Below, one piece after another: positions 18,648 to 28,973 of a stretch of DNA of 64,000 bases. A model generated the notes under the pieces. It did no database searches. It was not told the DNA's origin and saw only the letters and a list, made by a program, of their open reading frames with translations. A program made the translations under genes and the position numbers. Every line of letters begins with the position of its first letter. Within the stretch, counting starts at the first letter, position 1. This DNA comes from Caryophanon tenue. GTDB taxonomy: Bacteria; Bacillota; Bacilli; Bacillales_A; Planococcaceae. The stretch is taken from NCBI RefSeq assembly GCF_001700315.1, contig NZ_MASJ01000004.1, positions 21,822-85,821 of the forward strand. The letters run 5' to 3'.

Positions 18648-19238
18648 TTACAGCTCCGTGCTGTTTGTCATAATGTGGTCAATTAAACCGTACTCTTTTG
18701 CTTGCTCTGCTGTCATGAAGTTATCACGGTCTGTATCACGTGCTAACGTTTCATATGTTTGACCAGTACGCTCTGCTAAAATATTGTTTAATTTTTCACG
18801 TAAGAATAAAATACGTTTTGCAGCGATTTCAATTTCAGTCGCTTGTCCTTGCGCGCCACCAAGTGGTTGGTGAATCATTACTTCAGCGTTTGGTAACGCA
18901 TAACGATGACCTTTTTCACCTGCTGCTAATAAGAACGCACCCATTGATGCTGCCATACCGATACAAATTGTATGTACCTTTGGCTTGATGAATTGCATCG
19001 TGTCATAAATCGCCATACCAGCTGTAATTGAACCACCTGGAGAGTTGATATATAAGTAGATGTCTTTTTCATCATCTTCAGCCGCTAAAAATAATAATTG
19101 TGCAACGATTGAGTTTGCTACATTATCATCAATGCCGCTTCCTAATAAAATAATACGGTCTTTTAATAGACGTGAATAAATGTCATATGCACGCTCACCG
19201 CGGTTTGTTTGTTCAATAACTGTAGGAATTAAGTTCAT
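18648..19238 (-). CDS. clpP: ATP-dependent Clp protease proteolytic subunit
   Basis: The serine protease core that degrades proteins delivered by ClpC, ClpX or ClpE. The 196 residues match the family length, with the catalytic triad Ser98 (GMAASMG), His123 (MIHQPLGG) and Asp172 (DTDRDN). AAGGAGG lies upstream of the ATG. It is a monocistronic unit with its own terminator and a CtsR box on its promoter, as expected for heat- and stress-induced clpP of Bacillales. Confidence 0.98.
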   Translation of the reverse strand: MNLIPTVIEQTNRGERAYDIYSRLLKDRIILLGSGIDDNVANSIVAQLLFLAAEDDEKDIYLYINSPGGSITAGMAIYDTMQFIKPKVHTICIGMAASMGAFLLAAGEKGHRYALPNAEVMIHQPLGGAQGQATEIEIAAKRILFLREKLNNILAERTGQTYETLARDTDRDNFMTAEQAKEYGLIDHIMTNSTEL

Positions 19239-19294
19239 TGAAAGTTCCTCCTTATTGTCAGTACCTATTTGCTAGCTTCACTAGCGTTGTACTT

Positions 19295-19325
19295 ATCATA
19301 CACGCTTTAGTCAAGAATGGTCAAA
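19295..19325 (-). promoter_or_regulatory. clpP promoter with CtsR box
   Basis: On the plus strand 19309-19325 reads AGTCAAGAATGGTCAAA, one mismatch from the CtsR heptad operator RGTCAAANANRGTCAAA. It overlaps the minus-strand -35 TTGACC (19324-19319), which is 18 bp from -10 TATGAT (19300-19295). Confidence 0.85.
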
Positions 19326-19440
19326 TAATATACTCACCAATTTATCGTTCCTCTGCATTATGTATTACATAAATCTATTGTACCCTTAAAATGATTTTCA
19401 ATAAACGCCTTTTACTGAGAAATGTTTTCCAGAAATGCTC

Positions 19441-19468
19441 TTGAAATCCAAAGCTGTTGCGGTATAAT
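19441..19468 (+). promoter_or_regulatory. Promoter of tRNA-Arg
   Basis: -35 TTGAAA (19441-19446), 16-bp spacer, -10 TATAAT (19463-19468), ending 12 bp before the tRNA. Confidence 0.75.
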
Positions 19469-19480
19469 AAAGAACGTATT

Positions 19481-19552
19481 GCCCTCGTAGTTTAATGGAT
19501 AAAACATAAGATTCCGGTTCTTAGGCTGGGGGTTCGATTCCCTCCGAGGGCG
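19481..19552 (+). tRNA. tRNA-Arg (anticodon CCG)
   Basis: A 72-nt cloverleaf: acceptor GCCCTCG/CGAGGGC, D-arm GTTT...AAAC, anticodon stem TAAGA/TCTTA with loop TTCCGGT (anticodon CCG, reads CGG), variable loop GGCTG, and T-arm with TTCGATT. The discriminator is G and no CCA is encoded, so CCA must be added enzymatically. It stands alone with its own promoter and terminator. Confidence 0.95.
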
Positions 19553-19570
19553 TTTATCCACACACGTCAA

Positions 19571-19613
19571 AAGTGGCAGGAGAAATTTCACGATTTCTCC
19601 TGCCACTTTTTTC
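19571..19613. terminator. Bidirectional terminator between tRNA-Arg and crh
   Basis: AGTGGCAGGAGAAAT (19572-19586) pairs with ATTTCTCCTGCCACT (19593-19607), then TTTTTT. The stem is nearly identical to the clpP terminator 1 kb away. Confidence 0.9.
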
Positions 19614-19619
19614 ATTCAT

Positions 19620-19871
19620 TTATTCCGCACCGATTAAATTCGCTAATGTTGTTACGGCTTTTTCTGCATCGTCACCTTCTGCAATTAACGTAACGACTGA
19701 GCCTTTTGCAATTGCTAAACTCATAACACCCATAATAGATTTCGCATTTACTTTCTTCTCATCTTTTTGTAAGAAAATATCTGCACCGTGGCGATTTGCT
19801 TCTTGCACAAATAACGCCGCTTGACGTGCTTGTAAACCAGATTTTAATGTAATGACCTTTTGACTTTCCAC
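19620..19871 (-). CDS. crh: Catabolite repression HPr-like protein Crh
   Basis: An 83-residue HPr paralogue. The active-site His15 of HPr is replaced by Gln (SGLQARQAALFV), so it cannot act in phosphotransfer. The regulatory serine is kept (Ser45 here, HPr Ser46; AKSIMGVMSLA), so HPr kinase can phosphorylate it to make a CcpA co-regulator. GTG at 19871 is preferred because GAGG lies 8 nt upstream and the N terminus then matches B. subtilis Crh; the longer GTG abuts the ribosome-binding site. The usual Pro after ARx is Gln here. It lies downstream of whiA; hprK is in the same window. Confidence 0.93.
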   Translation of the reverse strand: MESQKVITLKSGLQARQAALFVQEANRHGADIFLQKDEKKVNAKSIMGVMSLAIAKGSVVTLIAEGDDAEKAVTTLANLIGAE

Positions 19872-19922
19872 TGTTTTCACCTCATCTTTTACTTCCGATA
19901 CACTGTTACTAGTTCTATCTTA

Positions 19923-19936
19923 TCGAAACGCTTTCA
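19923..19936. promoter_or_regulatory. Possible cre site upstream of crh
   Basis: TCGAAACGCTTTCA differs from the cre consensus TGWAANCGNTNWCA at two defined positions. It lies about 50 bp upstream of the crh start, in the whiA-crh gap. This is weak evidence. Confidence 0.3.
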
Positions 19937-19957
19937 AAAGAACAACTATTCGTTGAA

Positions 19958-19997
19958 CAAAAAAGCTTATCGTGTCAAAAAAAGTTGATAAGCTTTC
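19958..19997 (-). terminator. Terminator after whiA
   Basis: On the minus strand AAAGCTTATC (19996-19987) pairs with GATAAGCTTT (19971-19962), then TTTTG. This suggests that crh is partly uncoupled from the yvcI-whiA operon. Confidence 0.75.
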
Positions 19998-20001
19998 TGT
20001 G

Positions 20002-20943
20002 TTAGCTAATTTGGTTACTGCGTAATGATTCTGCAATCTCGTCAATTTTACGAAGGCGATGATTGACACCTGATTTGCTGACAGCACCTGTTGATACCAT
20101 TTCGCCGAGCTCTTTTAGCGTAACATCTTGGTATTCTACACGTAAACGGGCAATTTCTCGTAATTTATCAGGCAGTTGGTCTAAACCGATTGTGGCATCA
20201 ATAAAGCGAATGTTTTCCACTTGGCGCAGTGCTGCACCAATCGTTTTATTTAAATTCGCTGTTTCACAATTGACGATACGGTTTACACTGTTACGTACAT
20301 CACGGACAATACGAACATCTTCAAATTTCAGCATCGCTTGTGTTGCACCTACAATACTTAAGAAATCTGAAATTTTCTCCGCTTCTTTTAAATAGGTAAC
20401 AAAGCCCTTTTTACGTTCAATCGTTTTCGCATTTAAACCAAATTCATTCATTAAATGCATAATTGATTCCCCGTGCTCTTTATACAGCGTCGAAATCTCT
20501 AAGTGATACGCAGAGGTTTCCGGGTTGTTAACAGAGCCACCTGCTAAAAATGAGCCTCGTAAATACGCACGTTTTTCATTTGTACGTGGAATTAACGCCT
20601 CTGAAATTTCGTGCTGAAACTGAAAATCATCCGTAATAATATGCAAATCTTTTAATAATGTTTTCGCCTCATCGCGAATACGACAAATGTATACATTATT
20701 TTTCTTTAAGCGCATTTTTTTACGTACAAGGAGTTCAACATTGTAATTATACAATTTCTTTAAATTCGTATACAAACGACGTGCAATCGCTGCGTTTTCT
20801 GTTTGAACATCTAAACTTAGCTGACGATTCGCAAATGATAGCGAACCGTTCATTTGAATTAAGGCAGAGATTTCAGCTTTTAGTGCACGATCATCCGCTT
20901 CAACATGCGTCAATTCTTTTTTTGTTTCTGAAGCAAAAGACAT
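20002..20943 (-). CDS. whiA: WhiA-type DNA-binding protein
   Basis: A 313-residue protein with an N-terminal LAGLIDADG-homing-endonuclease-like fold and a C-terminal helix-turn-helix ([28 protein letters not shown]). In Streptomyces WhiA controls sporulation; in B. subtilis it influences cell division and chromosome segregation. The second ATG (20943; [11 protein letters not shown], as in B. subtilis) is chosen because AGGAGG is 8 nt upstream, versus 2 nt for the first. It follows yvcK by 25 bp in the conserved order. Confidence 0.95.
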   Translation of the reverse strand: MSFASETKKELTHVEADDRALKAEISALIQMNGSLSFANRQLSLDVQTENAAIARRLYTNLKKLYNYNVELLVRKKMRLKKNNVYICRIRDEAKTLLKDLHIITDDFQFQHEISEALIPRTNEKRAYLRGSFLAGGSVNNPETSAYHLEISTLYKEHGESIMHLMNEFGLNAKTIERKKGFVTYLKEAEKISDFLSIVGATQAMLKFEDVRIVRDVRNSVNRIVNCETANLNKTIGAALRQVENIRFIDATIGLDQLPDKLREIARLRVEYQDVTLKELGEMVSTGAVSKSGVNHRLRKIDEIAESLRSNQIS

Positions 20944-20968
20944 GCTCATTGCCTCCTTCCAAATGGTG

Positions 20969-21964
20969 TTATAGTGTTTTCAAAACGCGCTTGCGCTTTG
21001 AGCCATGAATACGTAAAAAATCTTCTAACCAGCAACGGACATTGTACCCTTTATGACGAACTGTGCCATTTTTAAAAGTTGCGACATGGCTTTGGTCTAT
21101 CGCAAGGTCGAGCGCGCGTAGCTTTTCAATATCAAATTTAATCGGCTCTGCACTTTCCTCTTTATAGACTGCACGTATAACGGGCGGTAATTCGACATCA
21201 TTTAATAAAATGCGGTCAAGAAACGGTTCGCCCACATGCTTATACAACGCCTCCACGTGATCACTGGCAGTCATACCAACTGTCTCACCCTTTTGTGTCA
21301 TTAAATTACTAATATAAATTTTATGACCAGATGCTTTTACAACGGCATCGCGAATTTCAGGTACTAATAAGTTCGGAATAATACTTGTATATAAACTACC
21401 TGGCCCTACTAAAATAACATCAGCTCGGCTAATCGCACGAACGGTTTCAGGTAATGTTTGTGCATGTTGTGGCTCCATATAAACATGGCGAATTTTACTA
21501 TCAACGAACGGGAAATTCGATTCCCCGACAACAAATGAATTATCTTCTAATTCAGCATAAAGTGTTACCTTCTCATTCGAAGCTGGCAACACCTTGCCAC
21601 GAACATTAAATACTTTACTCATTTCTGCAATCGCATAGCTAAAATCACCGGTAATATCCGTTAACGCTGTCAGCATTAAATTTCCTAGTGAATGCCCTGC
21701 TAATGTTTCCGATTGCGAGAAGCGATATTGGAACATCTTTTCAACTAAAGGCTCGACTTCTGAAAGTGCAGCAATGACATTTCGTACATCTCCTGGCGGT
21801 GGAATGTCATAATCTTTGCGTAAAAGTCCCGAACTGCCTCCATCATCTGCAACTGTAACAATGGCAGTCAGATCAAAATACTCACTTTCCTTCAAGCCTC
21901 GTAATACAGTGGAAAGACCTGTACCGCCACCAATGACAACAACTCGGAACTTTCGTTTTTTCAT
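20969..21964 (-). CDS. yvcK: Gluconeogenesis factor YvcK/GlmR
   Basis: A 331-residue protein of the CofD/YvcK fold that binds UDP-sugars and links carbon flux to peptidoglycan precursor supply. Signatures are [17 protein letters not shown] at the N terminus, [16 protein letters not shown], and [13 protein letters not shown]. The start ATG (AAAGG upstream) is 4 bp after the rapZ stop, so the two are cotranscribed. Confidence 0.96.
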   Translation of the reverse strand: MKKRKFRVVVIGGGTGLSTVLRGLKESEYFDLTAIVTVADDGGSSGLLRKDYDIPPPGDVRNVIAALSEVEPLVEKMFQYRFSQSETLAGHSLGNLMLTALTDITGDFSYAIAEMSKVFNVRGKVLPASNEKVTLYAELEDNSFVVGESNFPFVDSKIRHVYMEPQHAQTLPETVRAISRADVILVGPGSLYTSIIPNLLVPEIRDAVVKASGHKIYISNLMTQKGETVGMTASDHVEALYKHVGEPFLDRILLNDVELPPVIRAVYKEESAEPIKFDIEKLRALDLAIDQSHVATFKNGTVRHKGYNVRCWLEDFLRIHGSKRKRVLKTL

Positions 21965-21968
21965 GTGG

Positions 21969-22853
21969 TCACGCCTTTCTTAAATGAATATCTCGGTGTG
22001 TAATTTGTGTCGGTTCGATTTTTGAAAGACGGTCACCAAAATACTCTGCAAATGTTACAGAGCGATGTTGCCCTCCTGTACAACCGAACGCGATAACAAG
22101 CTGAGACTTTCCTTCTTTTTTATATTGCGGAATCATAAATTCAAATAAATCCGTTAGCTTTTCAGCGAGCTGTTGAGCTTCTGGTAATGCCATCACATAA
22201 GACGATACTTCTGTTTGCAAGCCTGTTTTAGGACGAAGCTCTTCTATGTAGTAAGGATTTGTTAAAAAGCGTACATCAAATACTAAATCCGCATCAATCG
22301 GCATGCCGTGCTTAAAGCCAAATGACATCACATTAATCATAAAGATACTGCTTTTTTGACCGGAAAAATCACTCACAAGCTTTTCTCGAAGTTCGCGAGG
22401 TTTTAATAGCGATGTATTAATCACCGTATGAGCACGCATTTTCACATCAGCTAATAAATTACGTTCACGCGCAATGCCTTCTAACGGTAAGCCCTCTTTA
22501 GCAAGCGGATGAGAACGACGTGATTCTTTATAGCGACGTACAAGCGTTTCGTTGTTTGCATCTAAAAATAAAATGTGCAACGCAATGCTTTTTTGTTGTT
22601 CCAGCTGATAAATAGCATCAATGAGCATTTCAAAAAATTCACCGCCACGCATATCCATAACAACTGCTACCTTTTGCATATTGCGGCCTGTATCGCGCAT
22701 TAACTTAATAAATGTCGGTAATAAGGCAGGAGGTAAATTATCAATACAGTAGTACCCTAAATCTTCAAAACTTTGTACGGCAACTGTTTTCCCTGCCCCT
22801 GACATCCCCGTAATAATGACGATTTCATTTAGTGTTTCTATTTGTTGCTCCAT
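21969..22853 (-). CDS. rapZ: RapZ-family nucleotide-binding protein (YvcJ)
   Basis: A 294-residue P-loop protein. Walker A GMSGAGKT lies near the N terminus and is followed by [24 protein letters not shown] and the C-terminal [10 protein letters not shown] motif are also present. In B. subtilis YvcJ hydrolyses nucleotides; the E. coli orthologue is an RNA adaptor for GlmZ. The ATG at 22853 is preferred because AGAGG lies about 6 nt upstream; two further in-frame ATGs upstream lack one. Confidence 0.95.
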   Translation of the reverse strand: MEQQIETLNEIVIITGMSGAGKTVAVQSFEDLGYYCIDNLPPALLPTFIKLMRDTGRNMQKVAVVMDMRGGEFFEMLIDAIYQLEQQKSIALHILFLDANNETLVRRYKESRRSHPLAKEGLPLEGIARERNLLADVKMRAHTVINTSLLKPRELREKLVSDFSGQKSSIFMINVMSFGFKHGMPIDADLVFDVRFLTNPYYIEELRPKTGLQTEVSSYVMALPEAQQLAEKLTDLFEFMIPQYKKEGKSQLVIAFGCTGGQHRSVTFAEYFGDRLSKIEPTQITHRDIHLRKA

Positions 22854-22869
22854 CGCTATCCTCTCCTCA

Positions 22870-23334
22870 CTATTCATTTGATTGTTGAATTTTTTCACTC
22901 AATAGTTGAAATTCTGTTGTATATTCAAACGTGCCATATTGTATGCCACGCTCATTTACAGCAAATAGTAAGTTTGTGCGATCTCCTTCAGCCATTGGTA
23001 AATGTGCTAATGCACTAATTGGATGCCATTCTAAAATACCTTCACGATTTTCCTTTAACGGTACGCCTGTATAATCTTTGGCTAAAAATGTATATAACAT
23101 CCATTCATCGACAACTTGATTATCTTCTTTAATGACCATTGTATAAACGCCTTTTAAATGCGTATCTACTGGTATCGCTTCCGTTTCTTCGGAAAATTCA
23201 CGCGTAGCCGCTTCAAAAATCGATTCGCCTGGCTCCATTTTCCCACCCGGTGCTACATACCATCCGCGACGAGGTTTTTTGAGTAATAATACTTGGTCGT
23301 CTTTTTTTACAATTAAATTCGCAATACGTTGCAT
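22870..23334 (-). CDS. yvcI: Nudix hydrolase (YvcI-like)
   Basis: A 154-residue Nudix protein with the catalytic box GGKMEPGES...REFSEET (GX5EX7REXXEE). It probably hydrolyses a nucleoside diphosphate derivative (8-oxo-dGTP-like members exist). The start at 23334 is preferred because GGAGG is 8 nt upstream. It is the first gene of the yvcI-rapZ-yvcK-whiA operon with a promoter just upstream. Confidence 0.92.
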   Translation of the reverse strand: MQRIANLIVKKDDQVLLLKKPRRGWYVAPGGKMEPGESIFEAATREFSEETEAIPVDTHLKGVYTMVIKEDNQVVDEWMLYTFLAKDYTGVPLKENREGILEWHPISALAHLPMAEGDRTNLLFAVNERGIQYGTFEYTTEFQLLSEKIQQSNE

Positions 23335-23370
23335 GACGTACACCTCCACTTTAAAAAGCATTCTATTTCT

Positions 23371-23400
23371 ATTATATATGCATTGCTATCTTTGTGCCAA
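23371..23400 (-). promoter_or_regulatory. Promoter of the yvcI-rapZ-yvcK-whiA operon
   Basis: -35 TTGGCA (23400-23395), 18-bp spacer, -10 TATAAT (23376-23371) on the minus strand, about 37 bp before the start codon. Confidence 0.65.
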
Positions 23401-23492
23401 AAAGAGTTGCTAATTTTGTTTTGTGCGATAGTATCGTAATTTCATTGAAGCATCTTATCTTACCATACCTCTTTATAATTGAACACACAGAA

Positions 23493-23533
23493 AGAGTGCT
23501 GCTGTCCTCATTGGGGTTGGACAACAGCACTCT
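23493..23533 (-). terminator. Hairpin downstream of trxB
   Basis: AGAGTGCTGCTGTCC (23493-23507) pairs with GGACAACAGCACTCT (23519-23533) with one mismatch. The T-run is weak. It probably ends trxB transcripts about 100 nt after the stop. Confidence 0.6.
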
Positions 23534-23635
23534 TCTGTATTAAGGAGTTTGTTTACTACTCCTTCACTATAACGCACCGATATTACGCTGTCATAACAAA
23601 TACATTACAGCGCCATAAACGTTGTGTAACAAATA

Positions 23636-24604
<969 letters not shown>

Positions 24605-24652
24605 CTACTAACTTCTAAATTAATTATATCGTATACGATTTAAGTTGTTTTC

Positions 24653-26170
24653 TCAACTGTTCTGCTCAGAAGACTGTAAAAACTGCTCAATATCGTTTAA
24701 ATACTTCGTTAATGTGGCTGGTGTTGTGCTATAACGTTTCGCCATCGCTGTCTTTGATGCACCTTCACCGAGTAGTTGTTCATATAAATAGTGGACAGCT
24801 GCTGCAATCGCATCAACATGTTTGAACTCGTATTGTTGGTCAAGCCCTGCATTCCCAAGTGCAAACCAAAATAAAAACAGCGCACGATTATCAGTTGTAA
24901 TCTCTTCCACACTTTCATGAAGCGCATCTGCTACTTGTCCGTAACGGATGAAAATTTGCTCAGCTTGAGATGCACCATTAAATGAATGTCCAAGCATTTT
25001 GCCTAAATACAGTTTTTCAAGCACCGTGCAATGCTCTACTTGAATTACATACGGTTCTGCAAGTATATGCTGGCGGAATGGTGATAAACCTAAAAAATGA
25101 ATACCACACACACGCTCATGCTCAAGCGGGCTTAACAATAAACGCATAATGTGCTCACGATTTTGCGTGCAATCATGCACATCTAATTCTTCAATGCCAT
25201 CTTGCCACGGTTCATAACCTTCCATCTCTGGGAAGAAAATTAGTAAATTACGCCATGCTTGCGCTGCAACATGAAAATCACCTGTGTAATACGCACACTG
25301 TGCAAGCCAGTAATAATATACACGTTCTGAGCCAATTTCATTGCCTGCTAAACGTTTAAAGCAATGATAGGCTTGCTCGTATTTACCGACAACAGCGAGT
25401 GTTGTACCAAGCTTAATAATCGTTTCAACATGTAGTGGATACACATCTTCAAGCATCGGTATATAATGATTCAACGCTTCACGGTCACCTTCTTGTAACG
25501 CAATCATCGTCAATTGACAGTACGTTTCTAAATTAGCGCGTTCATCTCGTACAAGCTCATGTAAAATCGCACGTGCTTCTTCATACTCTTGCAAATACGT
25601 ATATGTTACCGCTAAAAAATTATACGCTTCGACAGTCGGCTTTTCCTCAATTAAATGTTCTAAATAATCACGTGCTTCGACAAACTGCTGTTGCTCCAGT
25701 AGTTTTGCGGCTGCAATTAACTCTTCCGGTAAATGACGTACTTGCAACGCTTCCTCTTCACCGATACCATACATATCAATGACTGCTGAAGCATCCGTCA
25801 CATACATACCGTGTGGATGTTTTTGTAGATAAATCGAGGCATAATGAATGGCGGTATCGTATTGCTCTAACATAATCGCCATTTCCGTTAACGAAATAAT
25901 AATCTCTTCATCATCAGGTGCATACTGTAGCGCACGTGTATACGTTTCTTGTGCTTCTAAATAATTCCCTAATTCTGCTTCTACATTCGCATAGCTCATT
26001 AAATATTCAACTGAGTGCGGGCTAAAATCAAGTGCTCGTCGCAAATAATGGCGCGCGCGTACTAAATTATTCGCCATAAATGCTTTCGTTGCACGTTCAT
26101 TATAATAAGTAGCGCTTGGGATAAACGATACGATATTTGAATGCCCGATAAGTTGCTCGTTTTTTTCCAA
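24653..26170 (-). CDS. Tetratricopeptide-repeat protein (YvcD-like)
   Basis: A roughly 505-residue soluble protein built of TPR helices: RARHYLRRALDFSPHSVEYL, AQETYTRALQYAPDDEEI and AIHYASIYLQKHPHG in the first 150 residues, then weaker repeats and a C-terminal region with an HTH-like segment (KTAMAKRYSTTPATLTKYLNDI). TTG at 26170 is the likely start because GGAGG is 8 nt upstream; the longer GTG start at 26188 contains that sequence. The function is unknown; it is conserved upstream of trxB. Confidence 0.85.
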   Translation of the reverse strand: MEKNEQLIGHSNIVSFIPSATYYNERATKAFMANNLVRARHYLRRALDFSPHSVEYLMSYANVEAELGNYLEAQETYTRALQYAPDDEEIIISLTEMAIMLEQYDTAIHYASIYLQKHPHGMYVTDASAVIDMYGIGEEEALQVRHLPEELIAAAKLLEQQQFVEARDYLEHLIEEKPTVEAYNFLAVTYTYLQEYEEARAILHELVRDERANLETYCQLTMIALQEGDREALNHYIPMLEDVYPLHVETIIKLGTTLAVVGKYEQAYHCFKRLAGNEIGSERVYYYWLAQCAYYTGDFHVAAQAWRNLLIFFPEMEGYEPWQDGIEELDVHDCTQNREHIMRLLLSPLEHERVCGIHFLGLSPFRQHILAEPYVIQVEHCTVLEKLYLGKMLGHSFNGASQAEQIFIRYGQVADALHESVEEITTDNRALFLFWFALGNAGLDQQYEFKHVDAIAAAVHYLYEQLLGEGASKTAMAKRYSTTPATLTKYLNDIEQFLQSSEQNS

Positions 26171-26290
26171 ATTGTATTCCTCCGACACTTAAATTCCAGA
26201 CATAAAAGGAAAATCTTCTTCCTTTAATCACTTCCGCTTATTATAGCATATGCCTTCAAAAATGCAGTTATTTTAAAATGCCGAATCACA

Positions 26291-26334
26291 ACAAAAAAGA
26301 GCTAGCCGCTCAAACTGCACGGCTAGCTCTTTTA
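26291..26334. terminator. Terminator after the his operon
   Basis: AAAAGAGCTAGCCG and CGGCTAGCTCTTTT flank an 11-nt loop. The minus strand continues with TT, giving a clear intrinsic terminator for hisI. Confidence 0.9.
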
Positions 26335-26369
26335 CCGAATAGGATAGATTCGTTTTCTACGCTGAAATA

Positions 26370-26996
26370 TTATTCTGCTTTTTTACGATTGTGACGCGCT
26401 TCTAAAACACCTAGTACATCATACGCGTCAACCTTTTGCTCTTGTAATAATACAAGTAGGTGATACAGTAAATCGGCTGCTTCCCATTTCACTTCTTCTG
26501 CGTCACGGTTTTTCGCACCGATAACAACTTCAGTCGCTTCTTCGCCGACCTTCTTACAAATTTTATCGATACCTTTTTCAAATAAATACGTTGTATACGC
26601 ACCTTCTGGCATATCGATTTCACGCTGTGCAATCACTTCTTTTAACTGTGGTAAAATGCCTACTGAGCCAACCGCTTCATTTTGTACGATTGTTTCTGTA
26701 AAGCATGATGTTGTGCCGTTATGACAAGCAGGTCCTGCTGGTACAACTTCCACAACGAGTGCATCTTTGTCACAGTCTGCTTTTATTGAAATAACGCGCT
26801 GTGTGTTGCCACTTGTTGCGCCTTTATGCCATAGCTCATTACGTGAACGTGAGAAGAACCATGTTTCGTTCGTCTCAATCGTTTTTTGTAAAGACTCTTC
26901 GTTCATATAAGCAACTGTTAATACTTCTTTCGATTGGGCATCTTGTACAACTGCTGTAATGAGCCCTTGTTCGTTAAATTTTAATCCTTCAATCAT
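26370..26996 (-). CDS. hisI: Bifunctional phosphoribosyl-AMP cyclohydrolase/phosphoribosyl-ATP pyrophosphatase
   Basis: Catalyses steps 2 and 3 of histidine synthesis. The 208 residues comprise an N-terminal HisI domain ([40 protein letters not shown] with Zn/Mg ligands) and a C-terminal HisE domain ([16 protein letters not shown]). The ATG at 26996 overlaps the hisF stop (ATGA), with AAGGAG 10 nt upstream. It is the last gene of the his operon. Confidence 0.97.
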   Translation of the reverse strand: MIEGLKFNEQGLITAVVQDAQSKEVLTVAYMNEESLQKTIETNETWFFSRSRNELWHKGATSGNTQRVISIKADCDKDALVVEVVPAGPACHNGTTSCFTETIVQNEAVGSVGILPQLKEVIAQREIDMPEGAYTTYLFEKGIDKICKKVGEEATEVVIGAKNRDAEEVKWEAADLLYHLLVLLQEQKVDAYDVLGVLEARHNRKKAE

Positions 26997-27751
26997 CGTA
27001 CACAAACTCCTTTGTCACGTAGATAGCTTTTCACTTCAGCTACGCTCGTTTCTTTGTAGTGGAATATACTTGCTGCTAATGCGGCGTCTGTATCGACGTC
27101 TTGTAAAACTTCGCGGAAATGTTCAGCATTGCCTGCACCGCCACTGGCAATTACCGGTACTGTGACAGCATCACGCACCGCTTTTGTCAGCTTCACATCA
27201 AAGCCTGATTTTTCTCCGTCTTGGTTCATGCTCGTTAATAAAATCTCGCCCGCCCCTAAACGTACCGCTTCTTTTGCCCACTCGACAGCTGTCCACGTTG
27301 TTTTGTTGCGACCGCCGTGCGTGTATACCATCCACGTGCCGTCTTCTTCTGAATAACGCGCATCAATCGCAACGACAATGCACTGTGCGCCAAAATAATC
27401 CGAGCCTTCTTTAATCAGCTCTGGACGCTCAAGTGCTGATGTATTGACCGATACTTTATCGGCGCCTGCACGTAAAATACGCTTCATATCGTCAAGTGTG
27501 CGGATACCACCACCAACTGTAAATGGAATGGCTAAGCTTGCTGCTGTTTGACGTACAACATCGACCATCGTCTCGCGTCCTTCATGCGACGCTGAAATAT
27601 CTAAAAACACAAGCTCATCTGCCCCTTGTGTATCGTAAAACTTCGCAAGTTCTACTGGGTCCCCTGCGTCGCGTAGCTCGACAAATTGAATGCCTTTGAC
27701 AACGCGCCCTTCTTTTACATCCAGGCATGGAATAATGCGTTTTGTTAACAT
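26993..27751 (-). CDS. hisF: Imidazole glycerol phosphate synthase, cyclase subunit
   Basis: With HisH makes imidazole glycerol phosphate and AICAR. A 252-residue TIM barrel with catalytic Asp11 ([15 protein letters not shown]) and a second acid in VVAIDARYS (about residue 130), plus phosphate-binding [11 protein letters not shown] and ASGGAGN loops. The next enzyme, HisA, is not encoded between hisH and hisF in this window (see findings). Confidence 0.97.
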   Translation of the reverse strand: MLTKRIIPCLDVKEGRVVKGIQFVELRDAGDPVELAKFYDTQGADELVFLDISASHEGRETMVDVVRQTAASLAIPFTVGGGIRTLDDMKRILRAGADKVSVNTSALERPELIKEGSDYFGAQCIVVAIDARYSEEDGTWMVYTHGGRNKTTWTAVEWAKEAVRLGAGEILLTSMNQDGEKSGFDVKLTKAVRDAVTVPVIASGGAGNAEHFREVLQDVDTDAALAASIFHYKETSVAEVKSYLRDKGVCVR

Positions 27752-28371
27752 GTACGTTTCACTCCTTCAAGCCAAGACTGTAATAAAGCAACGCCTAACT
27801 CCCCTGATTTTTCAGGGTGGAATTGCATCCCTGTAAAGCTTCCATTTGACACGATACCTGGCACACGCACACCTTCATAATCGGCATACGCGACTAATTG
27901 CTGCTCGTCAATATTTGTCGCATAAAATGAATGTACAAAATACACATGGCGCGCTTCCGGTAACGTAGCGTTTTGTAACCACTGTGGCTCATTTTGTAAC
28001 GCCACATCATTCCAACCCATATGCGGAATACGTGACACGCCGTTAAAGCGTTCAATGGTTCCTGTGAAAATGCCCAAGCCTTTTGTTGGTGCAACTTCAA
28101 CACTATGCTCAAACAATAATTGCATCCCTAAACAAATGCCTAATAATGGCTTATTCGCTTCTTTTTGTGCGTAAATAAAATCGACTAGCTTCGTTTCCTC
28201 TAAACGCTTCATCGCATCAGGAAATGCACCAACACCTGGCAATACAACAGCGTCTGCTGCTGCTAGTTGCTGTTGGTCAGCTGTGACAAGCACTTCAACA
28301 CCTAAACGTTTTAATGCTTGCTCGACACTAAATAAATTTCCCATTCCATAATCAATAACACCGATTTTCAT
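27745..28371 (-). CDS. hisH: Imidazole glycerol phosphate synthase, glutamine amidotransferase subunit
   Basis: Supplies ammonia from glutamine to HisF. The 208-residue class-I amidotransferase has nucleophile Cys80 ([13 protein letters not shown]), the oxyanion strand LPGVGAF and the catalytic His-Glu in MQFHPEKSG. It overlaps hisB by 1 nt (TAATG) and hisF by 7 nt, consistent with tight coupling. Confidence 0.97.
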   Translation of the reverse strand: MKIGVIDYGMGNLFSVEQALKRLGVEVLVTADQQQLAAADAVVLPGVGAFPDAMKRLEETKLVDFIYAQKEANKPLLGICLGMQLLFEHSVEVAPTKGLGIFTGTIERFNGVSRIPHMGWNDVALQNEPQWLQNATLPEARHVYFVHSFYATNIDEQQLVAYADYEGVRVPGIVSNGSFTGMQFHPEKSGELGVALLQSWLEGVKRTC

Positions 28372-28967
28372 TAGCCTAACAGCCCCTTCGTTGACGGCAC
28401 ACCTTTCACACGCGGGTCAATTTGAATCGCTGCGTCTAGTGCACGCGCTACCGCTTTAAAAATGGCTTCAATAATGTGATGTGTATTTTGACCATACGGC
28501 ACAATAATATGTAAATTAATACGCGCCTCTAATGCAAACTTCCAGAAAAACTCATACACAAGCTCTGTATCAAATGTGCCGACCTTTTCATTTAACGGTG
28601 GCTCTACACGATACACAAAAGCAGGACGGTCTGATAAATCAACGACAACTTGTGCTAACGATTCATCCATTGGCACGAACGCATTGCCATAACGTTTAAT
28701 GCCCTTTTTATCACCAAGCGCTTGACGGAATGCTTGACCTAACACAATACCGACATCCTCTGTCGTGTGGTGGTCATCAATCCATGTATCACCATTCGCT
28801 GTAATCGTCCCATCAAATAAACCGTGTTTCACAAATAAATCAAGCATATGGTCCATAAACCCAACACCTGTTTGAATATTCGCTTGACCTGAGCCATCTA
28901 AATTTAACGACACAGCAATTTGTGTTTCATTCGTTTTACGTTCGATTGTTGCAATACGTTCTGTCAT
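28371..28967 (-). CDS. hisB: Imidazoleglycerol-phosphate dehydratase
   Basis: A Mn-dependent dehydratase, monofunctional form of 198 residues. Metal-binding His/Glu clusters are visible in [25 protein letters not shown] and the C-terminal [15 protein letters not shown] precedes the ATG. Confidence 0.97.
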   Translation of the reverse strand: MTERIATIERKTNETQIAVSLNLDGSGQANIQTGVGFMDHMLDLFVKHGLFDGTITANGDTWIDDHHTTEDVGIVLGQAFRQALGDKKGIKRYGNAFVPMDESLAQVVVDLSDRPAFVYRVEPPLNEKVGTFDTELVYEFFWKFALEARINLHIIVPYGQNTHHIIEAIFKAVARALDAAIQIDPRVKGVPSTKGLLG

Positions 28968-28973
28968 TGAATT

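Noticed and set aside
19412..19615. 67-codon minus-strand frame containing RRESNPQP and ending in NYEG
   Set aside because: It is the antisense of tRNA-Arg and the terminator; this is a well-known type of false ORF.
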